A stretch of DNA of 35,138 nt from Bacteroidota bacterium (GCA_020052095.1 JAGVPT010000214.1:1-35138); one strand, 5' to 3'. Positions 9,372 to 18,574 are shown, counted from the stretch's first letter. Numbers and translations are program-made. Notes: generated from the letters alone by a model not told the origin.

Positions 9372-10058
9372 TCACAGCCACTTCAAAATTTTAATGAGGA
9401 TGATCAGGAAGATCAGAAAAAGAAAAATGACGATCGCCCTCGTCGAGGCTACGAAGCCAAGTTTCGAGGAAATGCTCGTCGCCCGTTGAAGGTCATCTTC
9501 CCTCAATTTCTTCAACGACGCTTCAAGATTTCCGGTAACGGCTTCCCAGCCGACAGAAAGGATCTCTCTTGGCTCTGGCAACGATCCTATGTTTTTCTTC
9601 CCGACATTTTCCAGCTTCAACGGCAAAAGCATTCTCACTCTGGCGAAGACCTCCCGGGTAATATAAATCTTATTCACCGGGACAATCGAAAGGAGTGCAG
9701 TAGTGGTGTTTACCCCAACTCCCTCCAGCTTACCTTCTGAGAAAAGCATTTCACCAAAATGAATTCCTATTTTCGCTTCAATCATGCCTTTGTCCAGGTG
9801 AAGCTTGTTATACTGGGCAAATCGTTCTTGAACATCAATGGCGCAGTTAACGGCGTCGGCGGCATCTTCGAACTCGGCGAGGACAACACTGCCCGCACTT
9901 TGCACGACCACCCCACGATGATGCGAAATCCGGCCGTTCATGACCTCGGTATAGTATGCACTCGTTCCGGCGTCACCTTCCAATCGATCGAACTGCGACC
10001 CAAACAGAGTCGCCATTCGTCGGCCTTCTTTTACAGTAGCGGTGACTGGGATATTCAT
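9372..10058 (-). CDS. Degenerate adenylate/guanylate-cyclase-domain protein with C-terminal membrane anchor
   Basis: The protein has 228 residues. Residues about 15-150 follow the class III nucleotidyl cyclase plan: a beta strand at 16-22, a GGV-like HHRGVVVQ, IGIHFGEM at 97-104, and GVGVNTT at 113-119 followed by IVPVNKIYIT. Key positions are altered. The first metal site usually written FADIVGFT reads TLFGSQFDR. The GDG strand reads AGSVVLAEF. The VNxAAR motif reads VNTTTALL. It is therefore probably catalytically dead. Residues 208-226 form a single hydrophobic helix at the very end, suggesting a tail anchor with the domain in the cytoplasm. The ATG overlaps the rnhB stop by four bases, and YraN follows after two bases. 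The fold call is from motif order only. Confidence 0.65.
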   Translation of the reverse strand: MNIPVTATVKEGRRMATLFGSQFDRLEGDAGTSAYYTEVMNGRISHHRGVVVQSAGSVVLAEFEDAADAVNCAIDVQERFAQYNKLHLDKGMIEAKIGIHFGEMLFSEGKLEGVGVNTTTALLSIVPVNKIYITREVFARVRMLLPLKLENVGKKNIGSLPEPREILSVGWEAVTGNLEASLKKLREDDLQRATSISSKLGFVASTRAIVIFLFLIFLIILIKILKWL

Positions 10059-10699
10059 GCGTCGATCGTAAGAGCATGTTCATTCAATACCGGCACATGA
10101 AAAGTGCGCCGATGAATTTCGCAGAAGCCGTGTCGATGGATTGCCGCGATGTGATCTCGCGTTCCGTACCCCTTGTGTTGTGCAAATCCGTAGTGGGGGA
10201 AAACTTGATCGTATTCTCTCATTAACGAATCCCGTGTGACCTTCGCGATAATGGACGCCGCCGCAATTGAGTGAGAGAGCGAGTCACCTTTGATGATATT
10301 CTCTACCGAAAATTTTTCATGCCGGAAAAAGTTTCCATCGACGAGAAGTTGCTCCGGTTGCACCTTCAACTGGCCAACGGCTTTGTTCATCGCGAGCATC
10401 GATGCCTGCAAGATGTTGATCCGGTCAATCACATCGTGACTCACCACGCCGACACCGACCGTAATCGCTTTTTCGCGGATAAGGTGATACAACTCTTCAC
10501 GCCTCTTTTCTGTCAGCTTCTTCGAGTCATTGACAAATGGAATCGAGACATCCGGCTCAAAAATCACGGCGGCGGCAACCACGGGACCTGCAAGCGGCCC
10601 TCTTCCTGCCTCGTCCAAACCCGCAACGCGCGTTATGCCCCGTAGCCAGTACTTGCGCTCGTAGTGATGCAAGTCCTTTAATAGTCTTTCTCTATTCAA
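10055..10699 (-). CDS. rnhB: Ribonuclease HII
   Basis: RNase HII cleaves the RNA strand of RNA-DNA hybrids and starts removal of single ribonucleotides from DNA. The 214-residue sequence has the RxAGLDEAGRGPLAGPV signature with catalytic D29 and E30. The later acidic residues are D121 (LLVDGN) and D139 (IKGDS), followed by the helix IAAASIIAKVTRD. The start used is a TTG at 10699, since no ATG lies before the first motif; a TTG at codon 10 is an alternative. The stop overlaps the following cyclase-like gene by four bases. The UbiA gene lies 37 bases upstream, so all four genes from 11588 to 9007 may be one unit. Confidence 0.95.
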   Translation of the reverse strand: MNRERLLKDLHHYERKYWLRGITRVAGLDEAGRGPLAGPVVAAAVIFEPDVSIPFVNDSKKLTEKRREELYHLIREKAITVGVGVVSHDVIDRINILQASMLAMNKAVGQLKVQPEQLLVDGNFFRHEKFSVENIIKGDSLSHSIAAASIIAKVTRDSLMREYDQVFPHYGFAQHKGYGTRDHIAAIHRHGFCEIHRRTFHVPVLNEHALTIDA

Positions 10700-10736
10700 T
10701 TCGATCCGCCAATTTCTTAACGCCTAAACCGTATTC

Positions 10737-11588
10737 TCAGCCCAAGTATATCGCGATCAATCCGACAAGCATATCATATTTTAAGATAGTGCTAAGCCGG
10801 TGTAGATTCTTCGGGCTTGCGTCTTTCCACATCGAGAAAAGAACGAACGCGATAACGCAATTCACGCCAAGCATTACGAGAACAAAATAGTTGATTCCGT
10901 ACTGACGGGTGACGTACGGAATAATGGTTGCCCCAACGACAGTGAGGAGGAACACCGTGGCAGCGAGCGACGCCGCGCGCATTCCGTACTTGATCGGGAA
11001 TGTAGTGGCGGCATTTTTCACGTCACCTTCAATATCTTCCATATCTTTGATAATTTCCCGCCCGACATTAATCAGAAATGCAAACAGCGCCGGAATAGTC
11101 GCTCGGCCTATATTTCCCACGGCGGCCCCTCCATACATGAACGCAAGCCCTGTCAGAAACCCGACCATAAGATTCCCAAAAAGGGGCGTGCTTTTTAATC
11201 TATAACTGTAAAAGAAAATTAAGACGACGGCCCCGGTTGCAATCATCTGCGCACTCGAATGTAAAAAAAGATTCAGCAATAAACCAACAGCAGACAGCAC
11301 GGCATAAAAACGAGCAGCCGATGTGTCGGAGACAGCGCCACTCGGCAGTGGTCGCTGCGGTTTGTTGATGCGGTCAATTTCGACGTCGAAAATATCGTTG
11401 ATGACCATACCGCCACCGCCGATCAGCCCCGCCGCAAGAGATGCGAGAATCATCACGGACGTCTGTTCGATTCTGCCTCCGGCAAGAACGCAGGACACAA
11501 ACACCGATGTAACGGTGATGATGAAATTTGAAGGACGGAGGAGAGTTATGTAATGAGTAATGAGCAATGAACAATGAATAATAAACAA
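10737..11588 (-). CDS. UbiA prenyltransferase, resembling digeranylgeranylglyceryl-phosphate synthase
   Basis: This is a membrane-embedded UbiA-superfamily prenyltransferase. It has both aspartate motifs: NDIFDVEID (residues 64-72, followed by RINKPQRPLPSG) and KDMEDIEGD (181-189). About eight hydrophobic helices are present. The short length and these motifs resemble the group annotated as geranylgeranylglycerol-phosphate geranylgeranyltransferase rather than UbiA or MenA proper. No ATG precedes the first helix. The open frame begins with TTG at 11588, with another TTG at 11567, and both lie inside a heptamer repeat array. The first 12 or so residues are therefore repeat-encoded and the exact start is uncertain. 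The likely product is an isoprenoid ether or ester lipid precursor, or a quinone intermediate; the substrate is not shown by the sequence. Confidence 0.8.
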   Translation of the reverse strand: MFIIHCSLLITHYITLLRPSNFIITVTSVFVSCVLAGGRIEQTSVMILASLAAGLIGGGGMVINDIFDVEIDRINKPQRPLPSGAVSDTSAARFYAVLSAVGLLLNLFLHSSAQMIATGAVVLIFFYSYRLKSTPLFGNLMVGFLTGLAFMYGGAAVGNIGRATIPALFAFLINVGREIIKDMEDIEGDVKNAATTFPIKYGMRAASLAATVFLLTVVGATIIPYVTRQYGINYFVLVMLGVNCVIAFVLFSMWKDASPKNLHRLSTILKYDMLVGLIAIYLG

Positions 11589-11606
11589 TGAGCAATGACG
11601 AATGAC
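11551..11606. repeat. Array of eight in-phase degenerate heptamers
   Basis: Fifty-six bases read as eight consecutive 7-mers of the form NAATGAN: TAATGAG, TAATGAG, CAATGAA, CAATGAA, TAATAAA, CAATGAG, CAATGAC, GAATGAC. The array covers the start region of the UbiA gene and encodes its first residues on the minus strand. Confidence 0.85.
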
Positions 11607-11688
11607 AAAAGCAAGACTGGCGAAGGAAGTGTGCAGTCTATAATAGAGAAGTCATTCGGTTCATCACTGGGTCGGCGCGGTGCTATGC

Positions 11689-13467
11689 TTAGAAATCGTT
11701 TGCGATCCCAAAATGGATTTTCCCTCCACTGAATCCATCTCCCTCGCTAAGGGCATAGCTGACACGGAATATTCCAAGAGCCGTTTCGATACGCGCACCA
11801 ATGCCATAACCATACAAAAATTTTTCTTGAGATGAAATATGCCGCAAATCATCGGACGGACGCGAGAAATATCCTGCATCGAACAATCCGAAAACGCTGG
11901 AACTCCTCCCCGTCAGGAATCGGTATTCGAGATTGGACCATACCGTTTGGGAACCGTAGAACTGGTTCTCCCGGTAGCCGCGCACAGTGTTCGTCCCTCC
12001 AATTTGGTACAAATCACTCTGTTCCAGATGGGTGGATGAAATTTTTCTGCCATGGAACCCCAGCACGAGTACTTGCTTTATCACTACCGACAAATAATAC
12101 TCCACGTCCAACGAAAGTCGTTCAACGAGAGATTTGCGATCGGACGCGAACAACAAATACTGAGCCGGTCCGGATATCTTCTTTGTTCCCCGATTATACG
12201 AAGTCTGATAGTTGATCCCGCTTGTCGGACTCCGGAGGTTGTCGCGCGTATCGAAATGGATCTCGCCTCCGAACGAGAGAATGTTGCTTTCGAACACAGT
12301 GAAATAGTTCAAGTCCGCGGATGGAAAAACTGATTCCTGATCGATGATGAGCCCCACGGAGACTTCCGTCGAAAGACTAACATCGGCACGGAAGTCAAAG
12401 CGATTTTTTATGTACGTTGAGTCTTGTTTCCGCTGATAAATCGCGATTCCGGCATTGACAGGATAACCCGCGATCCACGGCTCGACATAGCTCGCTTCCA
12501 ACTCCTCTGTTGATTGATTTTCTCTCTGCCAACGCACGATCGCTTTGCGCCCCGTTCCAAACAGATTTCTCATGGAGACAAAAACATTCCCTGTGAAATA
12601 TCCGCTCCCTCCGCTTACCGTTGAAGGAACGTAGCCGACAATGCCGTCGAAATTGTTTGTATTCCCTTCTTGAACGGCAATCGACAAGCCTGCGGAAACG
12701 CTGTCGGCAGAACCGGGATCGCGCTCGAGGTACAACTGCGGCTCGCCGACGAAAGAGAAAATTCCCAACCGTTCCAATCTGCGCCGAATGCGATCCACTT
12801 TTCCCTGCCTGTATATTTCATTTGATTGAAGATATGCCTCGCGTACAACAACGCCGCTTCGCGTTGAGGTGTTCCCTTCAACCTTGATTTCTTTGATATG
12901 TACTCGCGGCCCTTCCGAAATGGAAAGCGCAAAGGAAAGCTGACCAACATCCGCAGAATCGAGGGCGAGAGAGTCAACGTGCACTTTTGCAAGTGGATAG
13001 CCCGTGTTTTCGTAGCGTGCGAGGATGTCGTCGACGTCTTTTTCGAGGATGGTCTGGCGGAGTGGTAAACCGGAGGCAGTTTCAAAGCTCCGGCGAAGTT
13101 CATCGGAGGAAAACGCCGTGGCACCGTTAATCCTGATTTGCGTAACGAGGGATTGTTTCCCTTCATCCAAAAAATAGATGAGTTCAACAAAAGCACTATC
13201 CCCGGTGAAGACCTGCTGCACCGAATCGACACGCGCAAAAAAAAATCCCTCGTTCCGATATCGGTCTGCCAATGCGGCAATCGACGTCTTCAGTCGTTCT
13301 ACCGAAAAATCTGCCTTGACGGATAAGGGAAAGCTTTGCGACAATTCCCGCTGAGAAAAATAGTGATTTCCTTGAAAGCGAATTGAAGCGATTTTAGGTT
13401 GGGAACGTGCGGCGAACACAAAAACCACGACCATGAAACATAGAGCGCACACTGTTCGAGATCGCAT
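11689..13467 (-). CDS. Omp85/BamA-superfamily outer-membrane protein
   Basis: The protein has 592 residues from the ATG at 13467, which gives a clean signal peptide (MRSRTVCALCFMVVVFVF then AARS). Residues about 25-260 resemble POTRA domains, with repeats such as IASIRFQGNHYFSQREL, TQIRINGATAFSSDELRRSF and IKEIKVEGNTSTRSGVV, so about three are present. The rest is a beta-barrel, with GGTNTVRGYRENQF at about 490-503 (the VRGY lid-lock motif) and a C-terminal phenylalanine. Family members insert or translocate outer-membrane proteins or lipids. Its size is shorter than a typical five-POTRA BamA, so a TamA-like or lineage-specific role is possible. It follows the GWxTD gene by 41 bases, and that pair is probably cotranscribed. 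Confidence 0.9.
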   Translation of the reverse strand: MRSRTVCALCFMVVVFVFAARSQPKIASIRFQGNHYFSQRELSQSFPLSVKADFSVERLKTSIAALADRYRNEGFFFARVDSVQQVFTGDSAFVELIYFLDEGKQSLVTQIRINGATAFSSDELRRSFETASGLPLRQTILEKDVDDILARYENTGYPLAKVHVDSLALDSADVGQLSFALSISEGPRVHIKEIKVEGNTSTRSGVVVREAYLQSNEIYRQGKVDRIRRRLERLGIFSFVGEPQLYLERDPGSADSVSAGLSIAVQEGNTNNFDGIVGYVPSTVSGGSGYFTGNVFVSMRNLFGTGRKAIVRWQRENQSTEELEASYVEPWIAGYPVNAGIAIYQRKQDSTYIKNRFDFRADVSLSTEVSVGLIIDQESVFPSADLNYFTVFESNILSFGGEIHFDTRDNLRSPTSGINYQTSYNRGTKKISGPAQYLLFASDRKSLVERLSLDVEYYLSVVIKQVLVLGFHGRKISSTHLEQSDLYQIGGTNTVRGYRENQFYGSQTVWSNLEYRFLTGRSSSVFGLFDAGYFSRPSDDLRHISSQEKFLYGYGIGARIETALGIFRVSYALSEGDGFSGGKIHFGIANDF

Positions 13468-13508
13468 GATGGTCGTTATCTCTTTATGAACGGTGCCGAC
13501 GCGACGCA

Positions 13509-14804
13509 TTACTTGCCGCGATGCAGCAAATCCCAAATCGGAGTGAGGAGCCTGTAATCGCCGAAGCCGGTTTCGTCCACAAACACTACCTGCCGGTTGA
13601 ACTCATAGTACGACCAGACTTCGTAAGGCTTCGAGTCGTAGTCGAAAGGATGCCGGTCAACATTGTTCGGCGAACCGAGAACGATAAACACCATGCCCAT
13701 ATCCGTGCGCCAGCCTTCGACGTAGTGAGAAAAATGATCGTTGGAGTATTGAACGCGGCTGTAATATTCTTCCATATACTCGTTGCGCTCGGTGTCGGGA
13801 CTCGGATCGCGCTTGCGCCAAAACTCCTGAAACAATTTTTGGTTCTCCTCCATCGTGCTTGCTTGATTCATTGCGTCGTACTCTTTATCGGTCGCGATGT
13901 AACGCGCCTGCCTGATCGCCAGCGTAAGGTCGATGATCGTGAGCGGTGTGTTGCCCCATCGCATCACGAAGCCGCGTTTCCTTTCAACTGCATAGACCAC
14001 ACCTTCGCGGGCGGTCGGGATCGTCTGCATATCGACTTCCACGTAGTATGAGCCGACCGGATACCGTGAGCTATCAATTTTTGCAATAATCTGTGTCTTC
14101 TTTCCTTCCAGCCTTCGATGTTCAGTCCGCTCGTAGCTGTGCTTCTCTCCTTTGCCAAAGATCCGATACGTCAACGTCACCGAATCAGCTTTCGTGGAAT
14201 TATAAAGTTCAAAGAAAAGGAAGAAACCATCGAGAACGTTGTAGAGATTTCCGGAAACATTTGGTACGATATGCGCGCGGCCAGCTTCCTGTGACACGCG
14301 GTTAATCAGCATAATGTCGCTGGCGGAGAACTGCTGCTGAGCGTAATCGCGAACATCGATTTTCTTGAGCTGTGTAGAAACTTTGCGGGATTCCAGTTCG
14401 CGGAACTGTGCCCGCAATAGGTAACTGCCGGGAGCGACGAGCATCGATCGCTGGGTGAAGCTGTGCCCGCCTTTTGATTGCGTTCGTTCGAACGTCGAGG
14501 TCAGCACTTCCTCATTCCACATTTTCTCCAGGACCACATTCCCTTCGGCACCGAGGATGTCGATCGTTATCTCGTACCGTGCCAGGAATGCGGAGTCAGT
14601 CGATAAAAATCGCAACGCGTCGTACGGAACCTGCACGTAGACATCAATTCGTGCCTGGAGCGAATCGGACGATTGGAAACCCAATGCCTCGAGGTAAAAG
14701 TTCGGAACATCGGCATGCGGCTGTTCTGTACGATTCTCTACTTGCGCCTGAAGCGATGGGAACACGCCAAGAAGGAGAATGATGAATAGAATGAACGTGC
14801 GCAT
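13509..14804 (-). CDS. GWxTD-domain protein, exported
   Basis: The protein has 431 residues with an N-terminal signal peptide (MRTFILFIILLLGVFPSLQA). Its C-terminal domain contains the name-giving motif GWRTDMG at 364-370, followed by VFIVLGSPNNVDRHPF and YEVWSYYEFNRQVVFVDETG. The middle is beta-rich. Such proteins occur in Bacteroidota/Chlorobi, Acidobacteriota and related lineages, and their function is unknown. Placement just before the Omp85 gene suggests a role in outer-membrane or periplasmic biogenesis (inference). The ATG at 14804 is the natural start. The gap to rimO upstream is 52 bases. Confidence 0.88.
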   Translation of the reverse strand: MRTFILFIILLLGVFPSLQAQVENRTEQPHADVPNFYLEALGFQSSDSLQARIDVYVQVPYDALRFLSTDSAFLARYEITIDILGAEGNVVLEKMWNEEVLTSTFERTQSKGGHSFTQRSMLVAPGSYLLRAQFRELESRKVSTQLKKIDVRDYAQQQFSASDIMLINRVSQEAGRAHIVPNVSGNLYNVLDGFFLFFELYNSTKADSVTLTYRIFGKGEKHSYERTEHRRLEGKKTQIIAKIDSSRYPVGSYYVEVDMQTIPTAREGVVYAVERKRGFVMRWGNTPLTIIDLTLAIRQARYIATDKEYDAMNQASTMEENQKLFQEFWRKRDPSPDTERNEYMEEYYSRVQYSNDHFSHYVEGWRTDMGMVFIVLGSPNNVDRHPFDYDSKPYEVWSYYEFNRQVVFVDETGFGDYRLLTPIWDLLHRGK

Positions 14805-14856
14805 GAAAGCATTGTGATGATGAAGGGATATTGTTCTCTCGCAAACTGTAAATCCG

Positions 14857-16155
14857 CTACAGTACGTCGCCGTACAGGTCGTACTCCGCGGCGTCCGTCA
14901 CCGTCACAGTGACAAATTCGCCGACGGAAAGGTGTCTCCCTTGAGGAGGCGTAAGAAATATTTCATTATCGATTTCGGGAGCATCCCACACTGTTCGCCC
15001 AGTAAACGTTCCATTTTCGCATTTTTCCACAACGGCGCGGACGCTCTTACCAATGCGTTCCTCATTCCGCTGGCAAGAGATTTCTTTCTGGACGTCCATG
15101 ATGCGCGCGCGCCGTGCTTCCTTCTCATCCTGCGAGATGGGATCACCGAGGTCAAATGCCGCTGTTTCATCTTCCTGAGAATACGTGAAAACGCCGAGCC
15201 GGTCGAACCGTACCGCCTTTATAAAGCTGATCAACTCTTCAAAATCTTTCTCGGTTTCGTTTGGATAGCCGGCGATGATGGTTGTCCGTAGCGCGATATC
15301 CGGAATCGATAGCCGGATGGTCTCGATCAAGGACTCCGTCGCTCGACGGGTTATGCCGCGCCTCATGGATTTGAGCACACTGTCCGATGCGTGTTGAATC
15401 GGCATGTCAATGTAGCGGCAAATCTTTGGATTCTCCCGGAACGCTTCCAGCACGTCGAGCGGAAATTTTGCAGGATAGGCATACATGAGCCGGATCCATT
15501 CCAATTCTTTGACAGTGGCAAGCGAATTGAGGAGCGAACGGAGTTTCCTTTTGCCGTACAAATCCAATCCATAGTACGTGGTATCTTGTCCGATGACAAT
15601 AAGTTCTTTCACTCCCTTCCCCACCAGCTTCATCACTTCGTCCATGATTTGCTCGACAGGTTTTGAGCGATGGGTCCCGCGCATGATCGGAATAGCGCAG
15701 AACGAACAGGGATTGTCGCATCCTTCGGAAATTTTCAGGTACGCCGAGTAGTACGGCGTGGAGAGGGTGCGCTCGCCGAGCAGCTCATATTTGTAATTGC
15801 CGCCAAGCTCGCTCACAATCAGCGGCACATGGTTTGAACCGAAGAATTGGTCGACCTCGGGGATTTCCTTTGCCAACTCAGCATGGTAGCGTTCGGAAAG
15901 GCACCCCATCACAATCACTTTGTCGAGCTTGCCTTCGTTCTTTAGCCTGACAGTCTGCAGAATCGTATTGATGGATTGCTGTTTCGCATCTTCGATGAAT
16001 CCACAGGTGTTGATCACTGCTACGGATGCATCGGAAATTTCGGACGTCACTTCGAGATTGTTCCCCTCCAATTGGCTGTAGAGCGCCTCCGAATCAACCT
16101 GATTCTTCGCACAGCCGAGCGTAATGATATGTATTTTCTTTGACGGGGTGTTCAC
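14857..16155 (-). CDS. rimO: Ribosomal protein S12 methylthiotransferase
   Basis: RimO is a radical-SAM enzyme that adds a methylthio group to the conserved aspartate of ribosomal protein S12. The 432 residues have the N-terminal UPF0004 domain with its cluster cysteines C15, C51 and C85. The radical-SAM CxxxCxxC motif follows at C146, C150 and C153 (SEGCDNPCSFCAIP), and a C-terminal TRAM domain is present. The segment IPIMRGTHRSKP and the order of motifs favour RimO over MiaB. The start is a GTG at 16155 preceded by a purine-rich GAGGAAG site. It lies 24 bases after cdsA in the same operon. Confidence 0.95.
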   Translation of the reverse strand: MNTPSKKIHIITLGCAKNQVDSEALYSQLEGNNLEVTSEISDASVAVINTCGFIEDAKQQSINTILQTVRLKNEGKLDKVIVMGCLSERYHAELAKEIPEVDQFFGSNHVPLIVSELGGNYKYELLGERTLSTPYYSAYLKISEGCDNPCSFCAIPIMRGTHRSKPVEQIMDEVMKLVGKGVKELIVIGQDTTYYGLDLYGKRKLRSLLNSLATVKELEWIRLMYAYPAKFPLDVLEAFRENPKICRYIDMPIQHASDSVLKSMRRGITRRATESLIETIRLSIPDIALRTTIIAGYPNETEKDFEELISFIKAVRFDRLGVFTYSQEDETAAFDLGDPISQDEKEARRARIMDVQKEISCQRNEERIGKSVRAVVEKCENGTFTGRTVWDAPEIDNEIFLTPPQGRHLSVGEFVTVTVTDAAEYDLYGDVL

Positions 16156-16179
16156 GGCAACTTCCTCTTCCCTTCGTTC

Positions 16180-17145
16180 CTACGACAACACAACAAAATC
16201 AATATAAAGATACAAAATCGGCGAGACAAATATCAAACTGTCGAACCGATCGAACACTCCGCCGTGTCCGGGAATGATGTTCGATGAGTCTTTCACACCG
16301 GCATCACGTTTGAAAAGAGACTCGACCAGGTCGCCAAGTTGTCCGAATATCCCGATGATGAGACCGATAATGATCGCTTGATGAAATTCCAAATATGCGA
16401 TAAACAGTTTCTGGGCTGCCATCATTGTGAGAATGGCTCCCGCAAATCCCCATAGTGCGCCCTCCCATGTTTTGTTGGGACTGACACGTTCGAATAACTT
16501 GTGTTTTCCCATCGCGAGGCCTCCGAAATATGCAGCCGTATCGCAGATCCAAATTGAGGCAAAGATGGAAATGATTGTGAGCCCGCCCCACGTATAGGTA
16601 ATGGCATGACTCGATGAATCGGAAATGCCCGTTGCACCGTCGATATGCTTTCGGAGCAACCAGAGGGGAAATTCATTTCCGAATAATTCCCGTATGCCGA
16701 TCAGCGCTCCAAGAAACAGGCCGACGTACATGACGCCAAGTATCGTGTAACCGGCATTAAGAAACAACGAGCCTTTGTTTCGGAATAGTTCGATTAATAA
16801 CGTCAAAACAAGAAACAGAAAAAGAACTGTGATGAGCATTTGCAGCTTTGTGAGAAGGGAGATCCCGGCTCCTCTTTCTACAAATAACGGCACAATGAAC
16901 GATTGAAGTTGTTCATGGAAAAACGCCAGATTGACCAAGAGCGCCGCGGCATACCCAGCCGTTCTCTGCGGCGAGGCGCCTTTCAAAGCGGCCAGGTCAT
17001 AGAATTCTTTCATCGACAAGAGGGATATTGCACTGACCAGGAGGAAAAAAAGTATTCCACCGTTATATGAAATGTAAAGCAGCGCCGGTATAGCGGTCAA
17101 CGCGACCGAGACGCGAGAGATGAGATTCGAGCTCTTTGTCGTCAT
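16180..17145 (-). CDS. cdsA: Phosphatidate cytidylyltransferase
   Basis: CdsA makes CDP-diacylglycerol from phosphatidate and CTP, the branch point of phospholipid synthesis at the inner membrane. The 321 residues contain about eight hydrophobic segments. The C-terminal signature is complete: SPNKTWEGALWG, then GQLGDLVESLFKRDAGVKDS and IPGHGGVFDRFDS. The ATG at 17145 overlaps the stop of the zinc-ribbon gene by four bases (ATGA), so translation is coupled. The N-terminus has positively charged residues before the first helix, as usual. Confidence 0.95.
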   Translation of the reverse strand: MTTKSSNLISRVSVALTAIPALLYISYNGGILFFLLVSAISLLSMKEFYDLAALKGASPQRTAGYAAALLVNLAFFHEQLQSFIVPLFVERGAGISLLTKLQMLITVLFLFLVLTLLIELFRNKGSLFLNAGYTILGVMYVGLFLGALIGIRELFGNEFPLWLLRKHIDGATGISDSSSHAITYTWGGLTIISIFASIWICDTAAYFGGLAMGKHKLFERVSPNKTWEGALWGFAGAILTMMAAQKLFIAYLEFHQAIIIGLIIGIFGQLGDLVESLFKRDAGVKDSSNIIPGHGGVFDRFDSLIFVSPILYLYIDFVVLS

Positions 17146-17609
17146 AAAGTATTGTTATTTTGGTGGAGGAAGTCCGTCAGGTCCATTTCTTCAACGAGTC
17201 GATGCGCGGCTTCTGCCATCTCTTTTCTCACAAAAATTGAAGCCGGGGCATCGTCGGTAAACCGGTAAAGATGAGAATAACGATGCTGGGAAAAAATAAG
17301 CGCTGCGATCCCGTTTGCCACAAGGTTCTTTGCTACGAGTTCCGCGCCAAATTCGGAAATGGCCGCAGCGAGTTTAGCGTGCGTGACCGGTACCAGTGCA
17401 TGAGCAGCATCATCGCAGTAGGTTTTGCTTTCCCGCACTCTCATACAATCGTCGCACACCGGCTTCCCACACACAACGCACAGGCCGGCAGCGTCCCTGC
17501 CGGAATGATTCTCACACTCGACGTTGGTATCGTGGTGGAAGAGAATGCCGCAATTTCGGCAGAAAAGAACATCGTCGGCATTGATCACGTTGCAACGAAT
17601 GCATTTCAT
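17142..17609 (-). CDS. Zinc-ribbon / B-box-like protein with a DUF2007-like tail
   Basis: The protein has 155 residues. A zinc ribbon lies at the N-terminus (CIRC at 3-6, CRNC at 17-20). A B-box-like zinc finger follows (CENHSG, CVVC at 44-47, CDDC at 52-55, then a later C and H). The final third (VAKNLVANGIAALIFSQH through SIFVRKEMAEAAHRLVEEM) resembles the small DUF2007-type signalling or binding domain. No enzyme is indicated, and a protein- or metal-binding role is likely. It overlaps both neighbours by four bases, so it is certainly part of the CPBP-cdsA operon. Confidence 0.75.
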   Translation of the reverse strand: MKCIRCNVINADDVLFCRNCGILFHHDTNVECENHSGRDAAGLCVVCGKPVCDDCMRVRESKTYCDDAAHALVPVTHAKLAAAISEFGAELVAKNLVANGIAALIFSQHRYSHLYRFTDDAPASIFVRKEMAEAAHRLVEEMDLTDFLHQNNNTL

Positions 17610-18574
17610 GCGTGCGATACCGCGTTCTCTGATGAATGGAGTCCTGATGTAGTCTGAAAATAGAAATACATCGATATGAGAAAAATAATGGCGAAGCCAA
17701 CCATTGTTGAAAGGACAAAGGTCGAGGAATATTCCGACAACGAGTTGAACATCGATACTGTGCCGGGATCTTTCACATCGCTCTCATAGTAGGTGCCGAG
17801 AATGGAGACGACATTATTCGTGAAATGTGCAAGCATTGGAACAAGGATCGTCTCAGACCGATACATCAAGAAACCGAAAAAGATACCCAGGGCTATGAGG
17901 GGCGCGATGAGAAACGGATTCACATGATAAAGACCAAAAATGATCCCGGCAAGAATGTACCCCGACTTCTTGCTTGTCGCCAGCGTAATATTTTTTTGAA
18001 TCAATCCCCGGAATAAGAGTTCCTCGCAAATTGCCGGGGTTAATGCCACGACAAGGATGACAAAAAACAACTCCGGCACAGAATGCGCCTGCACCAGCAG
18101 CCTGTAGGTTTCTTCTATCATTCTCCGGATTTGCTCGATGAACGGCCGAAGCGATTCGGGAAGGGGAATTTTATCCTGAAAAAAGAGATAGCCCTCCATC
18201 ACCTGTTCCAGCGAAAAAACTCCCACAAGCGCAAGAACGACTTCTGACGGTCGTGGAATGCGCCGCGGCACGACGGAGCTGAACGTACCGTGCTGCATTT
18301 TCATCAGCACAAGTGTCGGGAAAAGCAAAAAGAGAATTTGTGCGAGCATCGTCGAGAGCCGCATCCACTCAACATTTTCCTTCGTCACGGCCTCGCCAAA
18401 GATCAACAACGTTAATCCGCCGCCGACTACTTGATAAAGAAAGAAGATTCCAGCCAAGGAGAGAAGGGCGAAGGCGAACGGGCGCATCTTCAAGGCCGCG
18501 ATTTCGGAGATTGGCGGAGGGGGCTGCGATTCTTGGGTGCCGAAAGAATCGTTATGGCCGTCGGGTTCGAACAT
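17606..18574 (-). CDS. CPBP family intramembrane glutamic protease
   Basis: This 322-residue polytopic membrane protein has the three conserved motifs of the Abi/CAAX-protease-like family: EELLFRG at 184-190, FGLYHVNP with H217, and HFTNN with H250 and N254. The family includes prenyl-protein proteases and bacterial proteins that process or protect against peptides; the substrate here is unknown. The first 30 residues are hydrophilic and cytoplasmic. The ATG at 18574 lies inside the end of the preceding gene (23-base overlap), and the stop overlaps the next ATG by four bases. Confidence 0.9.
   Translation of the reverse strand: MFEPDGHNDSFGTQESQPPPPISEIAALKMRPFAFALLSLAGIFFLYQVVGGGLTLLIFGEAVTKENVEWMRLSTMLAQILFLLFPTLVLMKMQHGTFSSVVPRRIPRPSEVVLALVGVFSLEQVMEGYLFFQDKIPLPESLRPFIEQIRRMIEETYRLLVQAHSVPELFFVILVVALTPAICEELLFRGLIQKNITLATSKKSGYILAGIIFGLYHVNPFLIAPLIALGIFFGFLMYRSETILVPMLAHFTNNVVSILGTYYESDVKDPGTVSMFNSLSEYSSTFVLSTMVGFAIIFLISMYFYFQTTSGLHSSENAVSHA

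Noticed and set aside
9372-10058. Active adenylate cyclase
   Set aside because: The metal-binding aspartates and the VNxAAR motif are missing.
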